The notes beneath the pieces were generated by a model. The model saw nothing but the letters and a program-made list of their open reading frames with translations, made no database searches and was not told the origin of the DNA. The translations under genes and the position numbers were made by a program. A DNA stretch of 64,000 bases from JAUIKM01 sp964445695 (GTDB lineage: Bacteria > Bacteroidota > Ignavibacteria > Kapaibacteriales > UBA7675): contig CAYULF010000014.1 in NCBI GenBank assembly GCA_964445695.1, forward strand, positions 87,539 through 151,538, in the 5' to 3' direction. Below are positions 26,890-36,257 of the stretch, piece after piece; positions within the stretch are counted from its first letter, which is position 1, and the number at the start of each line of letters is the position of its first letter.

Positions 26890-27282
26890 GTGTTCATACA
26901 TCATGTGGAATTTGACAGCCAGTCGCACTCCGCCGGAGTGCACGGCGCCTCCGTGGTAATCGGCAACAAATACACGGATACGGAGTTGCTGCGGATCGAT
27001 CTGGACAATCAGATTCTCGGCTTGCACGCCGTCAACGGCTTGCTCTGTATCGGTAAAGCCGTCTATCGCAACACGCCTGAACAGATGACGCTGCGGCGAC
27101 CGGATTCGATTGCGGAGATGTTAACTTTTATTCCCACCGAAGACGGCTGGGCCCTGCGGGTTCGCGGCGTCGACATTAATAACAACTGTCTGAACTCTAC
27201 TCTCACCCTGACCGATCACATTATTGAAATCGAACTCGAGACTACCAAGGTTCTGATAAGATCAATAACAACAAATAAATAG
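26878..27282 (+). CDS. Small beta-rich protein, function unknown (paralogue of the next gene)
   Basis: 134 aa from GTG at 26878, or 130 aa from GTG at 26890; the second has GGAA nine bases upstream and may be the true start. No signal peptide. The segment NGLLCIGKAVYRNTPEQMTL aligns with NGTLLIGEGVALTAPTQI of the following gene, so the two are distant tandem paralogues. Predicted to be mostly beta strands. The gene leads a group that continues with the deiminase-like and ankyrin genes; a role as partner of the deiminase is a guess. Confidence 0.7.
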   Translation: METDVFIHHVEFDSQSHSAGVHGASVVIGNKYTDTELLRIDLDNQILGLHAVNGLLCIGKAVYRNTPEQMTLRRPDSIAEMLTFIPTEDGWALRVRGVDINNNCLNSTLTLTDHIIEIELETTKVLIRSITTNK

Positions 27283-27339
27283 GCGCGCCGCAGGGCGCAC
27301 ATTTCGGGAACCCATCATTGTTTAACTCAGGAGCAACAC

Positions 27340-27930
27340 ATGCAGAATTCCCTTACAGATTCAAGCTTGTCGACGCATCAATCCATGGACCTCAAGGTGC
27401 AACAGTCAAACCTTGTAGCGGGCGTTGACGAGTACGACGTGAGAGAAATCAGGATCTATTTTCTGGAAGATCAAAAGATCATCAAAGTGCGCAAGTGCAA
27501 TCCCGGTGTGGAATACGACTACGATCTTTACGAACGCAACATCGGCCTCAGGATCGACAATGGTACTCTGTTAATCGGTGAAGGCGTTGCGCTGACGGCG
27601 CCGACGCAAATTCCGCACAGGCTCCGGATCTACAAACAGCATACACAGAGCTTCTTTACGCATGTTATCGATCCCGACACACAGTTGGAAGGACTGACGG
27701 AAGTTGCCAGAGACATTGAATTTGTCGGTGCAGGCGATGATCGCGACGAATGCGACCTGGGCCTGGTGGGCAAACCGCGCAACATGTACCGTTTCCGGCT
27801 CTCTGCGGCGGCGATCTCGCTGAAGATCATCGAAGGCTCCAGCGGGCCGGAACTGGAGGTTTCCTACGAAAAAGACCTGCTCGACGGCCTCGACCATCTG
27901 ATCACGACCAACATCGTTGCGATTAACTGA
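27340..27930 (+). CDS. Beta-rich protein, function unknown
   Basis: 196 aa, preceded by CAGGAG eight bases before the ATG. No signal peptide. The first 30 residues are polar and Ser/Gln-rich, followed by a beta-rich body (EIRIYFLEDQKIIKVRK, NIGLRIDNGTLLIGEGV). It shares a central motif with the 134-aa protein 57 bases upstream. The stop is 28 bases before the deiminase-like gene, indicating co-transcription. Family not recognised. Confidence 0.78.
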   Translation: MQNSLTDSSLSTHQSMDLKVQQSNLVAGVDEYDVREIRIYFLEDQKIIKVRKCNPGVEYDYDLYERNIGLRIDNGTLLIGEGVALTAPTQIPHRLRIYKQHTQSFFTHVIDPDTQLEGLTEVARDIEFVGAGDDRDECDLGLVGKPRNMYRFRLSAAAISLKIIEGSSGPELEVSYEKDLLDGLDHLITTNIVAIN

Positions 27931-27957
27931 CACACATCAAACAGCAGTCTGTTTAAC

Positions 27958-29205
27958 ATGAGCACTCACACTTCTACATCTTTCAGAGCGCTGTCTTCCG
28001 TGGAAGGGCGCATTAAACGGATACTGGTGAGTTTTCCGGCGGAGGTCGAAAATTACCGACAAGTCCGCGCGCATTTTCACGGGCTGTTTCACGCCATGCG
28101 CGACAGTGATGTTGAGTTTATCGTGGTGACAAGCGCCGACGCCAGTTCACATGGTTATCGACGGAGCGAGAACGAAAACTTCGTACGTCGCAACCTCGAA
28201 CGGGTGGCCGAGGAAGTTGAAGCAAGTCCGCGGGTGCGGGTCGTACCGATCTTTCTGGAAAACCGACCGCATTTGCAGTTGGGAATCTGGGTGCAGGACT
28301 TTTTCTGCGTCCTGCACAACCAGACGGACGGCAGGACGGCATTACTCGAATCCATCGACATTAACTCCGGATTGGCGACAATCCTGGACACGCACGTTGC
28401 GGACGTCGTGGCGGCTGAGTGCGGCTACATGTTAAAACCAGTGCGCGAACGGATTGTCGGTGGCGACATTCTGATCGGCAACGACTTTGCGCTCGTGGGA
28501 AACTCCATTTTCCGTGGCAGTTTCGGCGGCCACAATCGCTACGGCATCGACAGGTGGGAAGATGCGGAGGACTTTCTGCGGCGCAGCCTCGGCGTGTCGC
28601 AGATCGTTTGGACACAGTTCGACACACCCGACAGAACCCGCAACGGCGTCGGCAACGGCCGCAACGGGTATTTAAACTCTGCGCCGTTTACAACCGGGGC
28701 TCCCTGCCACGTGGACCGCATTATTACGCCCGGCGGCCCGGCATTAAACGACGAAAACAGCTATACACTCTTTGTGGCTGAAATTACCGATGAGTACTGT
28801 CTGGGAACATCACTGCAGGACAATGGCCGCGTGCGCGCCTTTGCGCAGCTCCTTGACAGCACCGCTGAACGCCTCAGGAACTACAACCGAAACGGTTTGC
28901 ACTTCGACGTCGTCCGCCTGCCAATGCTTGTTGAAAAGCCGACCTTGTTAAGTCCGTATTTCAACTCCTTCAACAACTGCCTTGTTGAAGTATACGGACA
29001 GCGTCGCCATGCCTACGTGCCGCAGTATCGCCTCACGACGGGTGCGGATTCCAGCCGGACAGGTGAACGCGTGTTCGCCGCGGTTGAAAGCGCCTTTGCA
29101 AGTCGTGGATTCGACGTCGCGTTTGTCGAAGGGGACTTTCCCGGCGGGCTCGCAAAAAGCGGCTCGTTGCACTGCGCCAGCAAGGTTCTGGAACGATCGA
29201 ACTGA
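27958..29205 (+). CDS. Protein-arginine deiminase (PAD)-like guanidino-modifying enzyme
   Basis: 415 aa, cytoplasmic by sequence. The catalytic set of the PAD branch of the guanidino-modifying superfamily can be read: WVQD (Asp114, as in the WxQD of animal PADs), GGD (168-170), CHVD (His251, Asp253, as HVD in PADs), NSFNN (336-340) and GSLHCAS (nucleophile Cys406, near the C-terminus as expected). Such enzymes convert the guanidinium group of arginine, free or within proteins, to citrulline. Agmatine deiminases and arginine deiminases share the fold, but the WxQD and HVD wording favours PAD. At 415 aa it corresponds to the catalytic domain alone. Its neighbours (two small unknown proteins before it, an ankyrin protein after it) suggest a dedicated operon. 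Substrate not known. Confidence 0.82.
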   Translation: MSTHTSTSFRALSSVEGRIKRILVSFPAEVENYRQVRAHFHGLFHAMRDSDVEFIVVTSADASSHGYRRSENENFVRRNLERVAEEVEASPRVRVVPIFLENRPHLQLGIWVQDFFCVLHNQTDGRTALLESIDINSGLATILDTHVADVVAAECGYMLKPVRERIVGGDILIGNDFALVGNSIFRGSFGGHNRYGIDRWEDAEDFLRRSLGVSQIVWTQFDTPDRTRNGVGNGRNGYLNSAPFTTGAPCHVDRIITPGGPALNDENSYTLFVAEITDEYCLGTSLQDNGRVRAFAQLLDSTAERLRNYNRNGLHFDVVRLPMLVEKPTLLSPYFNSFNNCLVEVYGQRRHAYVPQYRLTTGADSSRTGERVFAAVESAFASRGFDVAFVEGDFPGGLAKSGSLHCASKVLERSN

Positions 29206-29378
29206 AAAACCGGCGAACTGCCGGCCGGAACATTGTCATCAGGAGACACACACTGTCAACCGCGCTCCACCGGACGGTTTTGGACTGGCCGTCCGGTGCG
29301 AGCGTTTATTAAACAACCGACGGAAAGCCCGGGGCTACACACTGACCGCCAACCGTCAATTTTACACCGGAAACAGAC

Positions 29379-30053
29379 ATGAACCTCGACGACTTTTTTC
29401 AGGCCGCCTTTCAGGGCGATATTAAACGAATAAGGCAAGGCATCGCTTCGGGCATCGATGTTAACACGGTAGCCAACAACGGCATGAGCCTCCTGATGAT
29501 TTCGATCCGGCATCACGACAACCTGCCGATGGTGCAGTTCCTGTTGGATAAAGGCGCGGACCTGCACTACCGTCAGCCTTCCACCGGCTGGAACGCCGTG
29601 ACCTATGCGGCGCTGCACGACTATCCAAAAATCCTGACCTGTTTGTTTGAAAAAGGCGCACTAATGGGCGTCAACAATGCGGACCGACACGCCTTGATGT
29701 ACGCGGTCAAGTACGAGCATCTGGAGTGCGTGCGCGTTTTATTGCAGAACGGTGCGAATATTAACGTGCGCGACAGCAAAGGGCAAACGGCCTTGATCCG
29801 CGCCACACGACAGGCGCACACACCACTGTTAACATTACTGTTAAACCACTCGCCCAATCTGGATGATCGCGACCGCCGCGGTATGACGGCGCTGATGTAT
29901 GCCATGAGTCAGGGCTCTGTCGACATTGCCGCACGCCTGTACGAGGCCGGCGCGGACGACACTCTGCGCAACGCGGAAGGACGTACCGCAGGTGAAATTG
30001 CCGAGGCCAACGGATATCCGGCTCTGGTGGAATTGCTGAGCCGCGACCGCTGA
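29379..30053 (+). CDS. Ankyrin-repeat protein
   Basis: 224 aa, essentially all ankyrin repeats, about six in number (for example HDNLPMVQFLLDKGADLHY, HLECVRVLLQNGANINVRD, TPLLTLLLNHSPNLDDRD, GSVDIAARLYEAGADDTLRN). No signal peptide, so cytoplasmic. Ankyrin proteins of this size bind one partner protein. Lying 173 bases after the PAD-like gene, on the same strand, it may bind or restrain that enzyme, as ankyrin proteins do in several toxin-immunity pairs; this is inference. Confidence 0.92.
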   Translation: MNLDDFFQAAFQGDIKRIRQGIASGIDVNTVANNGMSLLMISIRHHDNLPMVQFLLDKGADLHYRQPSTGWNAVTYAALHDYPKILTCLFEKGALMGVNNADRHALMYAVKYEHLECVRVLLQNGANINVRDSKGQTALIRATRQAHTPLLTLLLNHSPNLDDRDRRGMTALMYAMSQGSVDIAARLYEAGADDTLRNAEGRTAGEIAEANGYPALVELLSRDR

Positions 30054-30141
30054 GACAGAAACGTGTTTAACTGATCGCCTTTCTCCGGGGCGCGGAGCCT
30101 TGAGCGCTTCGCCCCAATACTTGTGGCTTGCTTGCATGAGC

Positions 30142-30165
30142 GCCTTTGCCGCTTTGGCGGCAGGC
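30142..30165. terminator. Possible terminator between convergent genes
   Basis: GCC-TTT-GCCGC, loop TTTG, GCGGC-A-GGC: a GC-rich hairpin in the gap between the ankyrin gene and the convergent GIY-YIG-like gene. Only a weak T-rich tract follows (TTGTTACTTTTG). Confidence 0.4.
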
Positions 30166-30207
30166 TTGTTACTTTTGCTGGTTGTTGGACGTGGAACTCA
30201 CAAACAA

Positions 30208-30711
30208 TCATCCTTCTCGCTTGGACCTGATCAGCGGCTTCAGGTGTTCTTCGAGATAGATTTCAACCGCTGCGGCCCAGTGACGGGCTTTCAGAGCTTT
30301 TTCATTGTTCTCATTTTCTGAGCCCAGGCGTGCGTCGGACGGCCAGATGTTAAACAGCAGGAGTCGTGCTCCCAGCGATGAATCTCTGAGATCGGCCATG
30401 TTGAAATCGGCGCATTGCATGTGTTCGGCAATGTGCTCCAGCGCACGCTTGCGCGTGTTCACCAGCGAGCGTCCAACCTTCACCACGCCGTAGCGCGGCG
30501 TCCACCAGACATAACAGCCGGGCTTCCACAACTCCTGATCCCTGCTATCTTCAACCTTCCCCGGAAACTGCCCGTCGACAACGATGAATTTGTCGAGTAC
30601 GCTGCTGAATTCGTCCGTGAAAAGTTTGATGACTTCCGGCAAGGAAAGTATCTGCCGGTTTCCGTCGTCGTTGCAGTCTGACAACTTCTGCTTGCTCTGC
30701 GACTGATCCAT
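30208..30711 (-). CDS. GIY-YIG-like nuclease-fold protein
   Basis: 167 aa, with AGG seven bases before the ATG. After a helical N-terminal half (to about 60), PGCYVWWTPRYGVVKVGRS with the following KRALEHIAEH matches the GIY-YIG pattern: GCYVWW in place of GIY, VVKVG in place of YIG, then the conserved Arg of the active site, and a later Glu (EIYLEEHL) in the expected place. The fold cuts DNA in homing and repair nucleases but small stand-alone versions also occur with unknown roles. It stands alone between convergent and co-directional genes; whether it is active is unknown. Confidence 0.65.
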   Translation of the reverse strand: MDQSQSKQKLSDCNDDGNRQILSLPEVIKLFTDEFSSVLDKFIVVDGQFPGKVEDSRDQELWKPGCYVWWTPRYGVVKVGRSLVNTRKRALEHIAEHMQCADFNMADLRDSSLGARLLLFNIWPSDARLGSENENNEKALKARHWAAAVEIYLEEHLKPLIRSKREG

Positions 30712-30762
30712 GCGGCACCTTTATTAACTTTGCTACAACGCCAGGGGACTGGCAATCAGGAG

Positions 30763-32790
30763 CTATTTTTCGAGGACTTTAAACTCGACGCGGCGGTTAC
30801 GGCGGCGCCCTTCTTCCGTTGAGTTGGGAGCTATCGATGCGCGCTCGCCGAGACCGGAGGCATAGAGACGATTCGCGGCGATGCCCTGCGCAATCAGGAA
30901 CTGTCGCACCGCTTTGGCTCGCGATTCACTCAGTCCCTGATTGTTTTCCGGCGTGCCGACGTTGTCTGTGTGCCCCGTGATCTCCACCGTCATTTTGGGA
31001 TTCGAATTCATCAACTGCACCAGCTGCCGCAGTTCAACAAAAGATTCCTTTTGCAGATCAAATTCACCGGTGTCAAAGTAGAGGTTGTTAATCACAATGG
31101 TTGCGCCGGACTCGATCGGAACCAGAAACAGATCCCGTTCAACTTCTTCGTATTGCTTGAGTCCGCGCAGATCCAGGTTCTCGGAGACGGGCAAAAAACC
31201 TTCTTTTGAGGCCGAAAAGCCATAGAGGTCGCCGGAAGGCAGAATGATGCTGTAGCTGCCGTCGCCGGCATCGGAGTTGGCCTCGCCAATCCGTTTACCT
31301 GCTGTAAGCGAGGTATAGGAAATTGACGTCGCCAGCGGCAGCGAGTCGCGAGCGTTCAACACCTGGCCGCGCACCAGTACCACGGGCGTGGGGCGCAACG
31401 CCTCCGGCAAACGCGCCCGATAGATGTCGTTGCCGCCCAGGCCGCTCTTGCGGTTTGAGACAAAGTATACGTATTCGCCGCTGGCCGGCAGCGTGTAGTA
31501 GTTGTCCCATCCGCGCGTGTTTAACTGCGGGCCGAGATTGCGCGGCTCGGTCCATTCAGTCCAGGAATCGCCGATCCTGCGCGACACAAACATGTCAGCC
31601 GAGCCGTAGCCGGGGCGACCACTCGTGGCAAAGTAAAGTGTGCGGTCGTCCGACGCCAGGAACGGGCCGCTCTCGTGTTCCGCGCTGTTAACGTTTGGTC
31701 CGAGCGACTCGGGAATCGACCACTTGCCGTCTTCCTGTTTAAACGTCACGAACAGGTCCTTGCCGCCGATACTCTCTTCGCGCTGGACCGACATGATAAT
31801 CGCCTGGCCGCTGTTGGACAGGCTGAATTCGGCAAATCGACTCTGATTGTAGAAGTTGCGAATCTTCAATCCATCGGGCCACAACCAGCCGCTGGTGTCG
31901 CGCCGTGCGATCGAAACGCCGTTGGTTATCGTGCCGTTGGGACGATATTTGTTAATAATCAGAATCGACTGACCGTCCGGCGTAATTGAGGTCAGCGCCG
32001 AGTTGCCGTTGTGGTTCAGCGGCGGTCCGATGTTCTTCGCCTCGCCTGTCACCTCGCCGTTTTGCATCTCGGCATACCAGATGTTCTGTGCGGTCTGAAC
32101 CGTATTGCCGGGATGGTTCTGGCGGACAAAATACAGCATCGAGCCGTCGGGTGAGATGACAGGTGAAATCTCTTCCGCCGACGAGTTGATCAGCGGACCG
32201 AGATTCTGCGGTTCTTCAATCAGCTCAAGATTGTCCGCCAGCAAAACTTCAACAGAATACGGATCGGTATTATCGGCAATGCCGACGGCGTCAATCTGGT
32301 TGTGTCCGGGTACCTTGGAGACATTCAACTCCAGTCGCAGGGACTTCACAAGATATTCGGTTCGATCAATCGGCACGTGCAACACTCGCCCGGTTTCCGC
32401 CGGAACAAACTTCGTATTCTCGTACACCGTGTGCCACGTGCTGTCGCTGTCAACGAGGATAATCCGGCTGACCGCGCCGGGGTTAAAATTCTCGTGAACG
32501 AGAATCTGCTGCACCCGTTGCGGTTGAGCAAAACCCACAACGAGGAATTCACCGCTGCTGCGGTTTGCGTTGCGCGGCGACCATGCGCAAGGCGTGTCGC
32601 CGAAATCGGACAGCACACTCGGACGGCCCAGCGCCTGGGTGGCGGCAAACTGACCCGGCACGCCGTTGGACGCGCGTTCGCTTGAGACTTCCAGCACCTC
32701 ACTCGCCCACTGAATACCATCTTCCGACGCAAAAACGGACAACGGCACGACTAACAAGAAAATCAGAATAAGAGCGGCGAACTTCTGCAT
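30763..32790 (-). CDS. OmpA-family protein with PD40 beta-propeller
   Basis: 675 aa from the ATG giving MQKFAALILIFLLVVPLSVFA, a clear signal peptide cleaved near residue 22. About 25-190 looks like a discoidin-type sandwich (WHTVYENTKFVPAETGRVLHV). About 195-470 contains PD40/WD40-like propeller blades (ISPDGSMLYFVRQ, ITPDGQSILIINK, LASDDRTLYFATSGRPGYGS, YVYFVSNRKSGLGGNDIY). A carboxypeptidase-regulatory-like domain follows (480-550). The C-terminus is an OmpA peptidoglycan-binding domain (ITGHTDNVGTPENNQGLSESRAKAV, shortened by class: HTDNVG, LSESRA, RRNRRVEF). The layout resembles the T9SS component PorE without its TPRs, but could equally be another periplasmic anchor. It lies downstream of the VWA-OmpA gene on the same strand. 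Confidence 0.88.
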   Translation of the reverse strand: MQKFAALILIFLLVVPLSVFASEDGIQWASEVLEVSSERASNGVPGQFAATQALGRPSVLSDFGDTPCAWSPRNANRSSGEFLVVGFAQPQRVQQILVHENFNPGAVSRIILVDSDSTWHTVYENTKFVPAETGRVLHVPIDRTEYLVKSLRLELNVSKVPGHNQIDAVGIADNTDPYSVEVLLADNLELIEEPQNLGPLINSSAEEISPVISPDGSMLYFVRQNHPGNTVQTAQNIWYAEMQNGEVTGEAKNIGPPLNHNGNSALTSITPDGQSILIINKYRPNGTITNGVSIARRDTSGWLWPDGLKIRNFYNQSRFAEFSLSNSGQAIIMSVQREESIGGKDLFVTFKQEDGKWSIPESLGPNVNSAEHESGPFLASDDRTLYFATSGRPGYGSADMFVSRRIGDSWTEWTEPRNLGPQLNTRGWDNYYTLPASGEYVYFVSNRKSGLGGNDIYRARLPEALRPTPVVLVRGQVLNARDSLPLATSISYTSLTAGKRIGEANSDAGDGSYSIILPSGDLYGFSASKEGFLPVSENLDLRGLKQYEEVERDLFLVPIESGATIVINNLYFDTGEFDLQKESFVELRQLVQLMNSNPKMTVEITGHTDNVGTPENNQGLSESRAKAVRQFLIAQGIAANRLYASGLGERASIAPNSTEEGRRRNRRVEFKVLEK

Positions 32791-32867
32791 GGCAAGTCCC
32801 GTGGGCAATTGCAAAAACTGCAATGTACGCAGATTTGCGCGGACGAACAGAACCGGCGTGCCGCGTC

Positions 32868-32898
32868 AGAGCTGTGAGCCCTTAGTGCTCACAGCTCT
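32868..32898 (-). terminator. GTGAGC palindrome, copy 1 (variant)
   Basis: AGAGCTGTGAGC and GCTCACAGCTCT form a perfect 12-bp stem around CCTTAGT. It follows the stop of the VWA-OmpA gene by 9 bases. Same family as the copies at 44820, 54566, 60012 and 61481. On the minus strand no strong T-run follows, so it may be a repeat that also ends transcription. Confidence 0.6.
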
Positions 32899-32906
32899 TT
32901 TGCAGA

Positions 32907-34499
32907 TCACAGAGACGTCTCGTGCGGCGCCAGGAAAACGGCATTCTGGCGCTCGACGTAAAACTCCTTGTGCAGCGGATTCAGCGTGACTTCCACGCGG
33001 CGGTTGAGCGCGCGGCCCGTCTCGCTCTCGTTGTCGGCAATCGGAAACTCCTCGCCGTAACCAAATGTCCAGATGCGCTCAGGGTCGATGCCGAGTTTCT
33101 TGACCACTTCGTTTTTCACGGCATTGGCGCGATTGAGCGAGAGCGTCAGATTCGACTCTTCCTCCCCGACGCTGTCCGTGTGACCGACGAGGGCCACGAT
33201 CGTGCTTTTGTCGTCGCGCAGCATGGCGCAGACTCGCTCGACGGCATCGGTGTTGGTGGCGCGGAGAGAGTCCGGACCCGGCAATGCGTAGGACGCGGTT
33301 TTGAATTGCACCGGAATCACTTCCATCGGCTTTTCGGGAATAAAGGTCTGGCGCGCCGCGGGAAAATCGCCCGTCTGTTTTTTAACATCTTCATCGCACA
33401 GCGTCACCGTCACGCGATGCACGCTGTTGGTTTTGCGCGTCACGTACTCAATTACATAGCTGTTGCGCCAGCGATTTTTCAGATCGTCGAACATAACGCG
33501 AAAGCCGTCGCTGCGACACAGACGGTAAAAACTGCCGCCGCTGGCGCGCGAAAGATCGTTGCGCAGAATCGACTCCGGCGCATTCTGACCAAAGGCAATC
33601 GTGTTAATCGCAATTCCGCGCTGAAAGGCAATGCCGGCCAGTTTGCTCGGCAGGTTTTGCGGATCGGAGTTGGTGTCCATGCCGTCGGTAAATGCGATAA
33701 TATGTTTAATGTTCTCGTCGCCCAGTGCGTCCAGGCTGTCGAGTCCGATGCCGATGGCGTCATAGAGCGCGGTGGTACCGCCTGACGGGCCGCACTCATT
33801 GCAAAACTGCATCAGCAGTGCCTGGCGCGCGGCATTGTCCTTCAGCGTTTGTTTACTGACGCCGTCCAGCGGGTTCGCCACGTTGCGCACATCGGCCGAA
33901 AAGGGAAAAATGCTGAAGTGATCGCCTTTGCCGTCAATCACACTTTGTTCGAGCATCAGAAACGTCGCCTGTTGCACATCGCAGACGCGCGCGTCGCCCA
34001 TCGAGCCGCTGTGATCCATAATCAGCGCCACGTCAAGCGGCCCGCTGCCGCCGTCGATCTCGGTGCTGATCACATCAGCCGGTCCGACTTCGTGTTTGGT
34101 CTGGCTGTCGTCGTCGAGCACGCACCAGTTTTTACGGTCAAGATCGGAGATGAAGTTGCCGTCCTTGTCGTAGGCCTGCACGTGCACGCGCACCTTTACA
34201 CTGTCTTTGCCCTGCAGATCAAAGCCGATACTACTGATCTGCAAGGTCATGTTTTTGTCGTCGCCCATGGAAAAACTGCGGAAGGACCGCGTCGATCCGT
34301 TCGGGACGATTTTAACGACATTGCCGGCATCGTTGCAGGCGCTGGACGCCGCGGACGCAGGTGTACCCGAACCGCAGAGATTCTCGACCCACTCGCGCTG
34401 CGCCTTTGCGGAAGCGTTGTTCTTCGGCAGACAGGAAGGCAGGAGGATTAAAATTGACAAAGCTGCAATGCAGGAAATCTTTTTGGTTGCCGATAGCAT
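32907..34499 (-). CDS. Lipoprotein with von Willebrand A domain and OmpA domain
   Basis: 530 aa from the ATG with GGGGAG seven bases upstream. The signal peptide ends in a lipobox (LLPSC, Cys23). About 145-350 is a VWA domain with an intact metal-ion-dependent adhesion site: DHSGS, then GGTTAL, and FTDGMD. An OmpA-like domain closes the protein (VGHTDSVGEEE, LSLNRANAVKNEVVKK, ALNRRVEV). It is probably an inner-leaflet outer-membrane lipoprotein tethered to peptidoglycan while its VWA domain binds a partner through a divalent cation. The downstream gene is another OmpA-domain protein, suggesting one envelope assembly. Family members' roles are mostly unknown. Confidence 0.9.
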   Translation of the reverse strand: MLSATKKISCIAALSILILLPSCLPKNNASAKAQREWVENLCGSGTPASAASSACNDAGNVVKIVPNGSTRSFRSFSMGDDKNMTLQISSIGFDLQGKDSVKVRVHVQAYDKDGNFISDLDRKNWCVLDDDSQTKHEVGPADVISTEIDGGSGPLDVALIMDHSGSMGDARVCDVQQATFLMLEQSVIDGKGDHFSIFPFSADVRNVANPLDGVSKQTLKDNAARQALLMQFCNECGPSGGTTALYDAIGIGLDSLDALGDENIKHIIAFTDGMDTNSDPQNLPSKLAGIAFQRGIAINTIAFGQNAPESILRNDLSRASGGSFYRLCRSDGFRVMFDDLKNRWRNSYVIEYVTRKTNSVHRVTVTLCDEDVKKQTGDFPAARQTFIPEKPMEVIPVQFKTASYALPGPDSLRATNTDAVERVCAMLRDDKSTIVALVGHTDSVGEEESNLTLSLNRANAVKNEVVKKLGIDPERIWTFGYGEEFPIADNESETGRALNRRVEVTLNPLHKEFYVERQNAVFLAPHETSL

Positions 34500-35115
34500 G
34501 ATTTGCTCCCCGGAAACATCAATTGATCGATAGAATACCGCTGCAATCCCCAACCCGATTTTGGTTGTCAGCGTATTTGAAGCCTGCAATATACGCGTAA
34601 AAGTCGATGTGTGTGCAGTGTTCAGTCTGTTCCTGAATGCACGACATTCGTTTCGGCATTGCACCTCGGATCTTCCCCTGCCGTGGTTTCTGCAAAAAAC
34701 TTTTGCGATGAACGCCAACTTTCCCTATTATCGCAGCACTGCCGAAATGTTAACCACTGTCTAACCGCGGAACCGTGCGCCGCGGAGTCATACCAAATTC
34801 TCAACACACACTCGAAGTACGGGCGGATTGATTTTACTGCCTTCGGTCGCCTGTGAATTAATGCCAGTTGTTTTCCCCTGTGAAAACAGCAACCAGCATG
34901 TGTTAAACATGTAAACAGCGCCATTGATCTGTTAATCCTGCTGCGAACAGGCAGCGGCACAATCACGCACCCCCGCCGGTGTTGAGGTGAAGTGCCGTGC
35001 ACGCCGCCCGTTCGTACCGGCAGCTCTGTATTCCCACATTTTTTCTGTACTACCGCGGCAGCGCCTGCGCCGCCGCCGCATATCCACGTTCTATTTTTTA
35101 ACCGGAGTTTTTTTC
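34500..35115. other. Divergent intergenic region
   Basis: 616 bases between two divergent lipoprotein genes. No gene is supported. It contains a second occurrence of the 13-mer CATGTGTTAAACA (34897-34909), seen also upstream of the five-gene cassette, and a small hairpin GTTTTC/GAAAAC near 34869. Confidence 0.5.
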
Positions 35116-36216
35116 ATGCAGAAGTTTACTGAATTTGTTAAGCGACATCAGGCCCGTACCGTTGTACTGGCCACGATGTGCATGCTACTCGTCGTCGCAG
35201 CCTGCGATGACGATACGACCAACCCGGTCCAGAATGCCTCGGCAATCGGCGACAACATCGAGTTGAGCGGCCGCGCATTTGTATATCACCTGGCACCGGA
35301 CCGCTGGCAACAGGTCAAGTTTACCGTAACGCATGCGCCGACGCCCGGCATGCAGGAGTCTGTTTTTTCATCGGATCAGAACGTGTCTGAAACCACCGAA
35401 GGTATGTTGATGGTCAGTTATCCGACGAGAGACGGACGCTTCAACTCCTCGATGATTCCTTACTCCGTCGACAACCACACCGGTCGCATCACGGTCGATG
35501 GACGCCGCGTCAACACATTCGGCGACTTTTTTACATCCGACCAGCTGCCCCGAATCGCATCCGGCACAGTTACGATCATGACCTATGTGTCCAACGAGTT
35601 AACGGTCGAAGTCGACAATGCCGAAGAAGCCTGTCCGGTCGACGAAGAAGTCGCCGAGAGCAACATGGAACGACTGGCCGACAGCGATCAGGATCCCGTA
35701 CCGGTGCCCAAAGAGAAAAAGTGGGTCACAGACAAGGACAGCTGCGTCGAATCCAACAAAGACGGCTATCCGGATTGCCCCGACCTGACCAAAGACTCCG
35801 TCTGCAAACTCCTCGAAGCCATCATGCTGAAAGACAGCGTCACGAGTACCGGCGATCCGACGGATACAACCAACTGCCACGGCTGGACTTTTACCTGTGG
35901 CAAAGTCTGGATCAACAACGATCAGGTGGACGACATCCTGGAAGACAATGGATACGAAGAGACGACCGACCCCAAACCGGGCGACATCGTGGTGTACAAA
36001 AAAGACGGCAAAATCACGCACAGCGGTCACGTGCAGAGCGACGGCAACGGCGGGATTAAAATTGAAAGTAAATGGGGCCGTGGCGGACGCTACTGCCACT
36101 CCCCCACTGCGGTACCGTCCAGCTACGGCACACCCTGTTACTATAAAAACGATCGTCCCGCTCCTCCGGGATCGACCAATCCGGCCAAAGACGACGACAA
36201 ACTGAAGCAGTCCTGA
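35116..36216 (+). CDS. Lipoprotein with papain-like hydrolase domain
   Basis: 366 aa from the ATG with CGGAG upstream. Signal peptide with lipobox VAAC (Cys30), followed by DDD, which in many Gram-negatives can influence membrane sorting. About 40-180 is a beta-rich domain; 180-240 is acidic and Lys-rich. The C-terminal domain has TNCHGWTF (Cys254), PKPGDIVVYKKDGK and HSGHV (His302 or His305), then SKWGRGGRYCH, the arrangement of small papain-fold hydrolases related to NlpC/P60 and CHAP. Cys254 and a His of HSGHV are the likely catalytic pair. Substrate could be peptidoglycan or protein; unknown. A strong terminator follows. Confidence 0.82.
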   Translation: MQKFTEFVKRHQARTVVLATMCMLLVVAACDDDTTNPVQNASAIGDNIELSGRAFVYHLAPDRWQQVKFTVTHAPTPGMQESVFSSDQNVSETTEGMLMVSYPTRDGRFNSSMIPYSVDNHTGRITVDGRRVNTFGDFFTSDQLPRIASGTVTIMTYVSNELTVEVDNAEEACPVDEEVAESNMERLADSDQDPVPVPKEKKWVTDKDSCVESNKDGYPDCPDLTKDSVCKLLEAIMLKDSVTSTGDPTDTTNCHGWTFTCGKVWINNDQVDDILEDNGYEETTDPKPGDIVVYKKDGKITHSGHVQSDGNGGIKIESKWGRGGRYCHSPTAVPSSYGTPCYYKNDRPAPPGSTNPAKDDDKLKQS

Positions 36217-36257
36217 CACACAGCCCAACCAGGGCATGAACAGACCTGCATCTGTTT

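Noticed and set aside
30100..30321. Small plus-strand frame with one hydrophobic segment after the ankyrin gene
   Set aside because: It overlaps the 3' end of the GIY-YIG-like gene and contains a hairpin likely to be a terminator; coding role unlikely.
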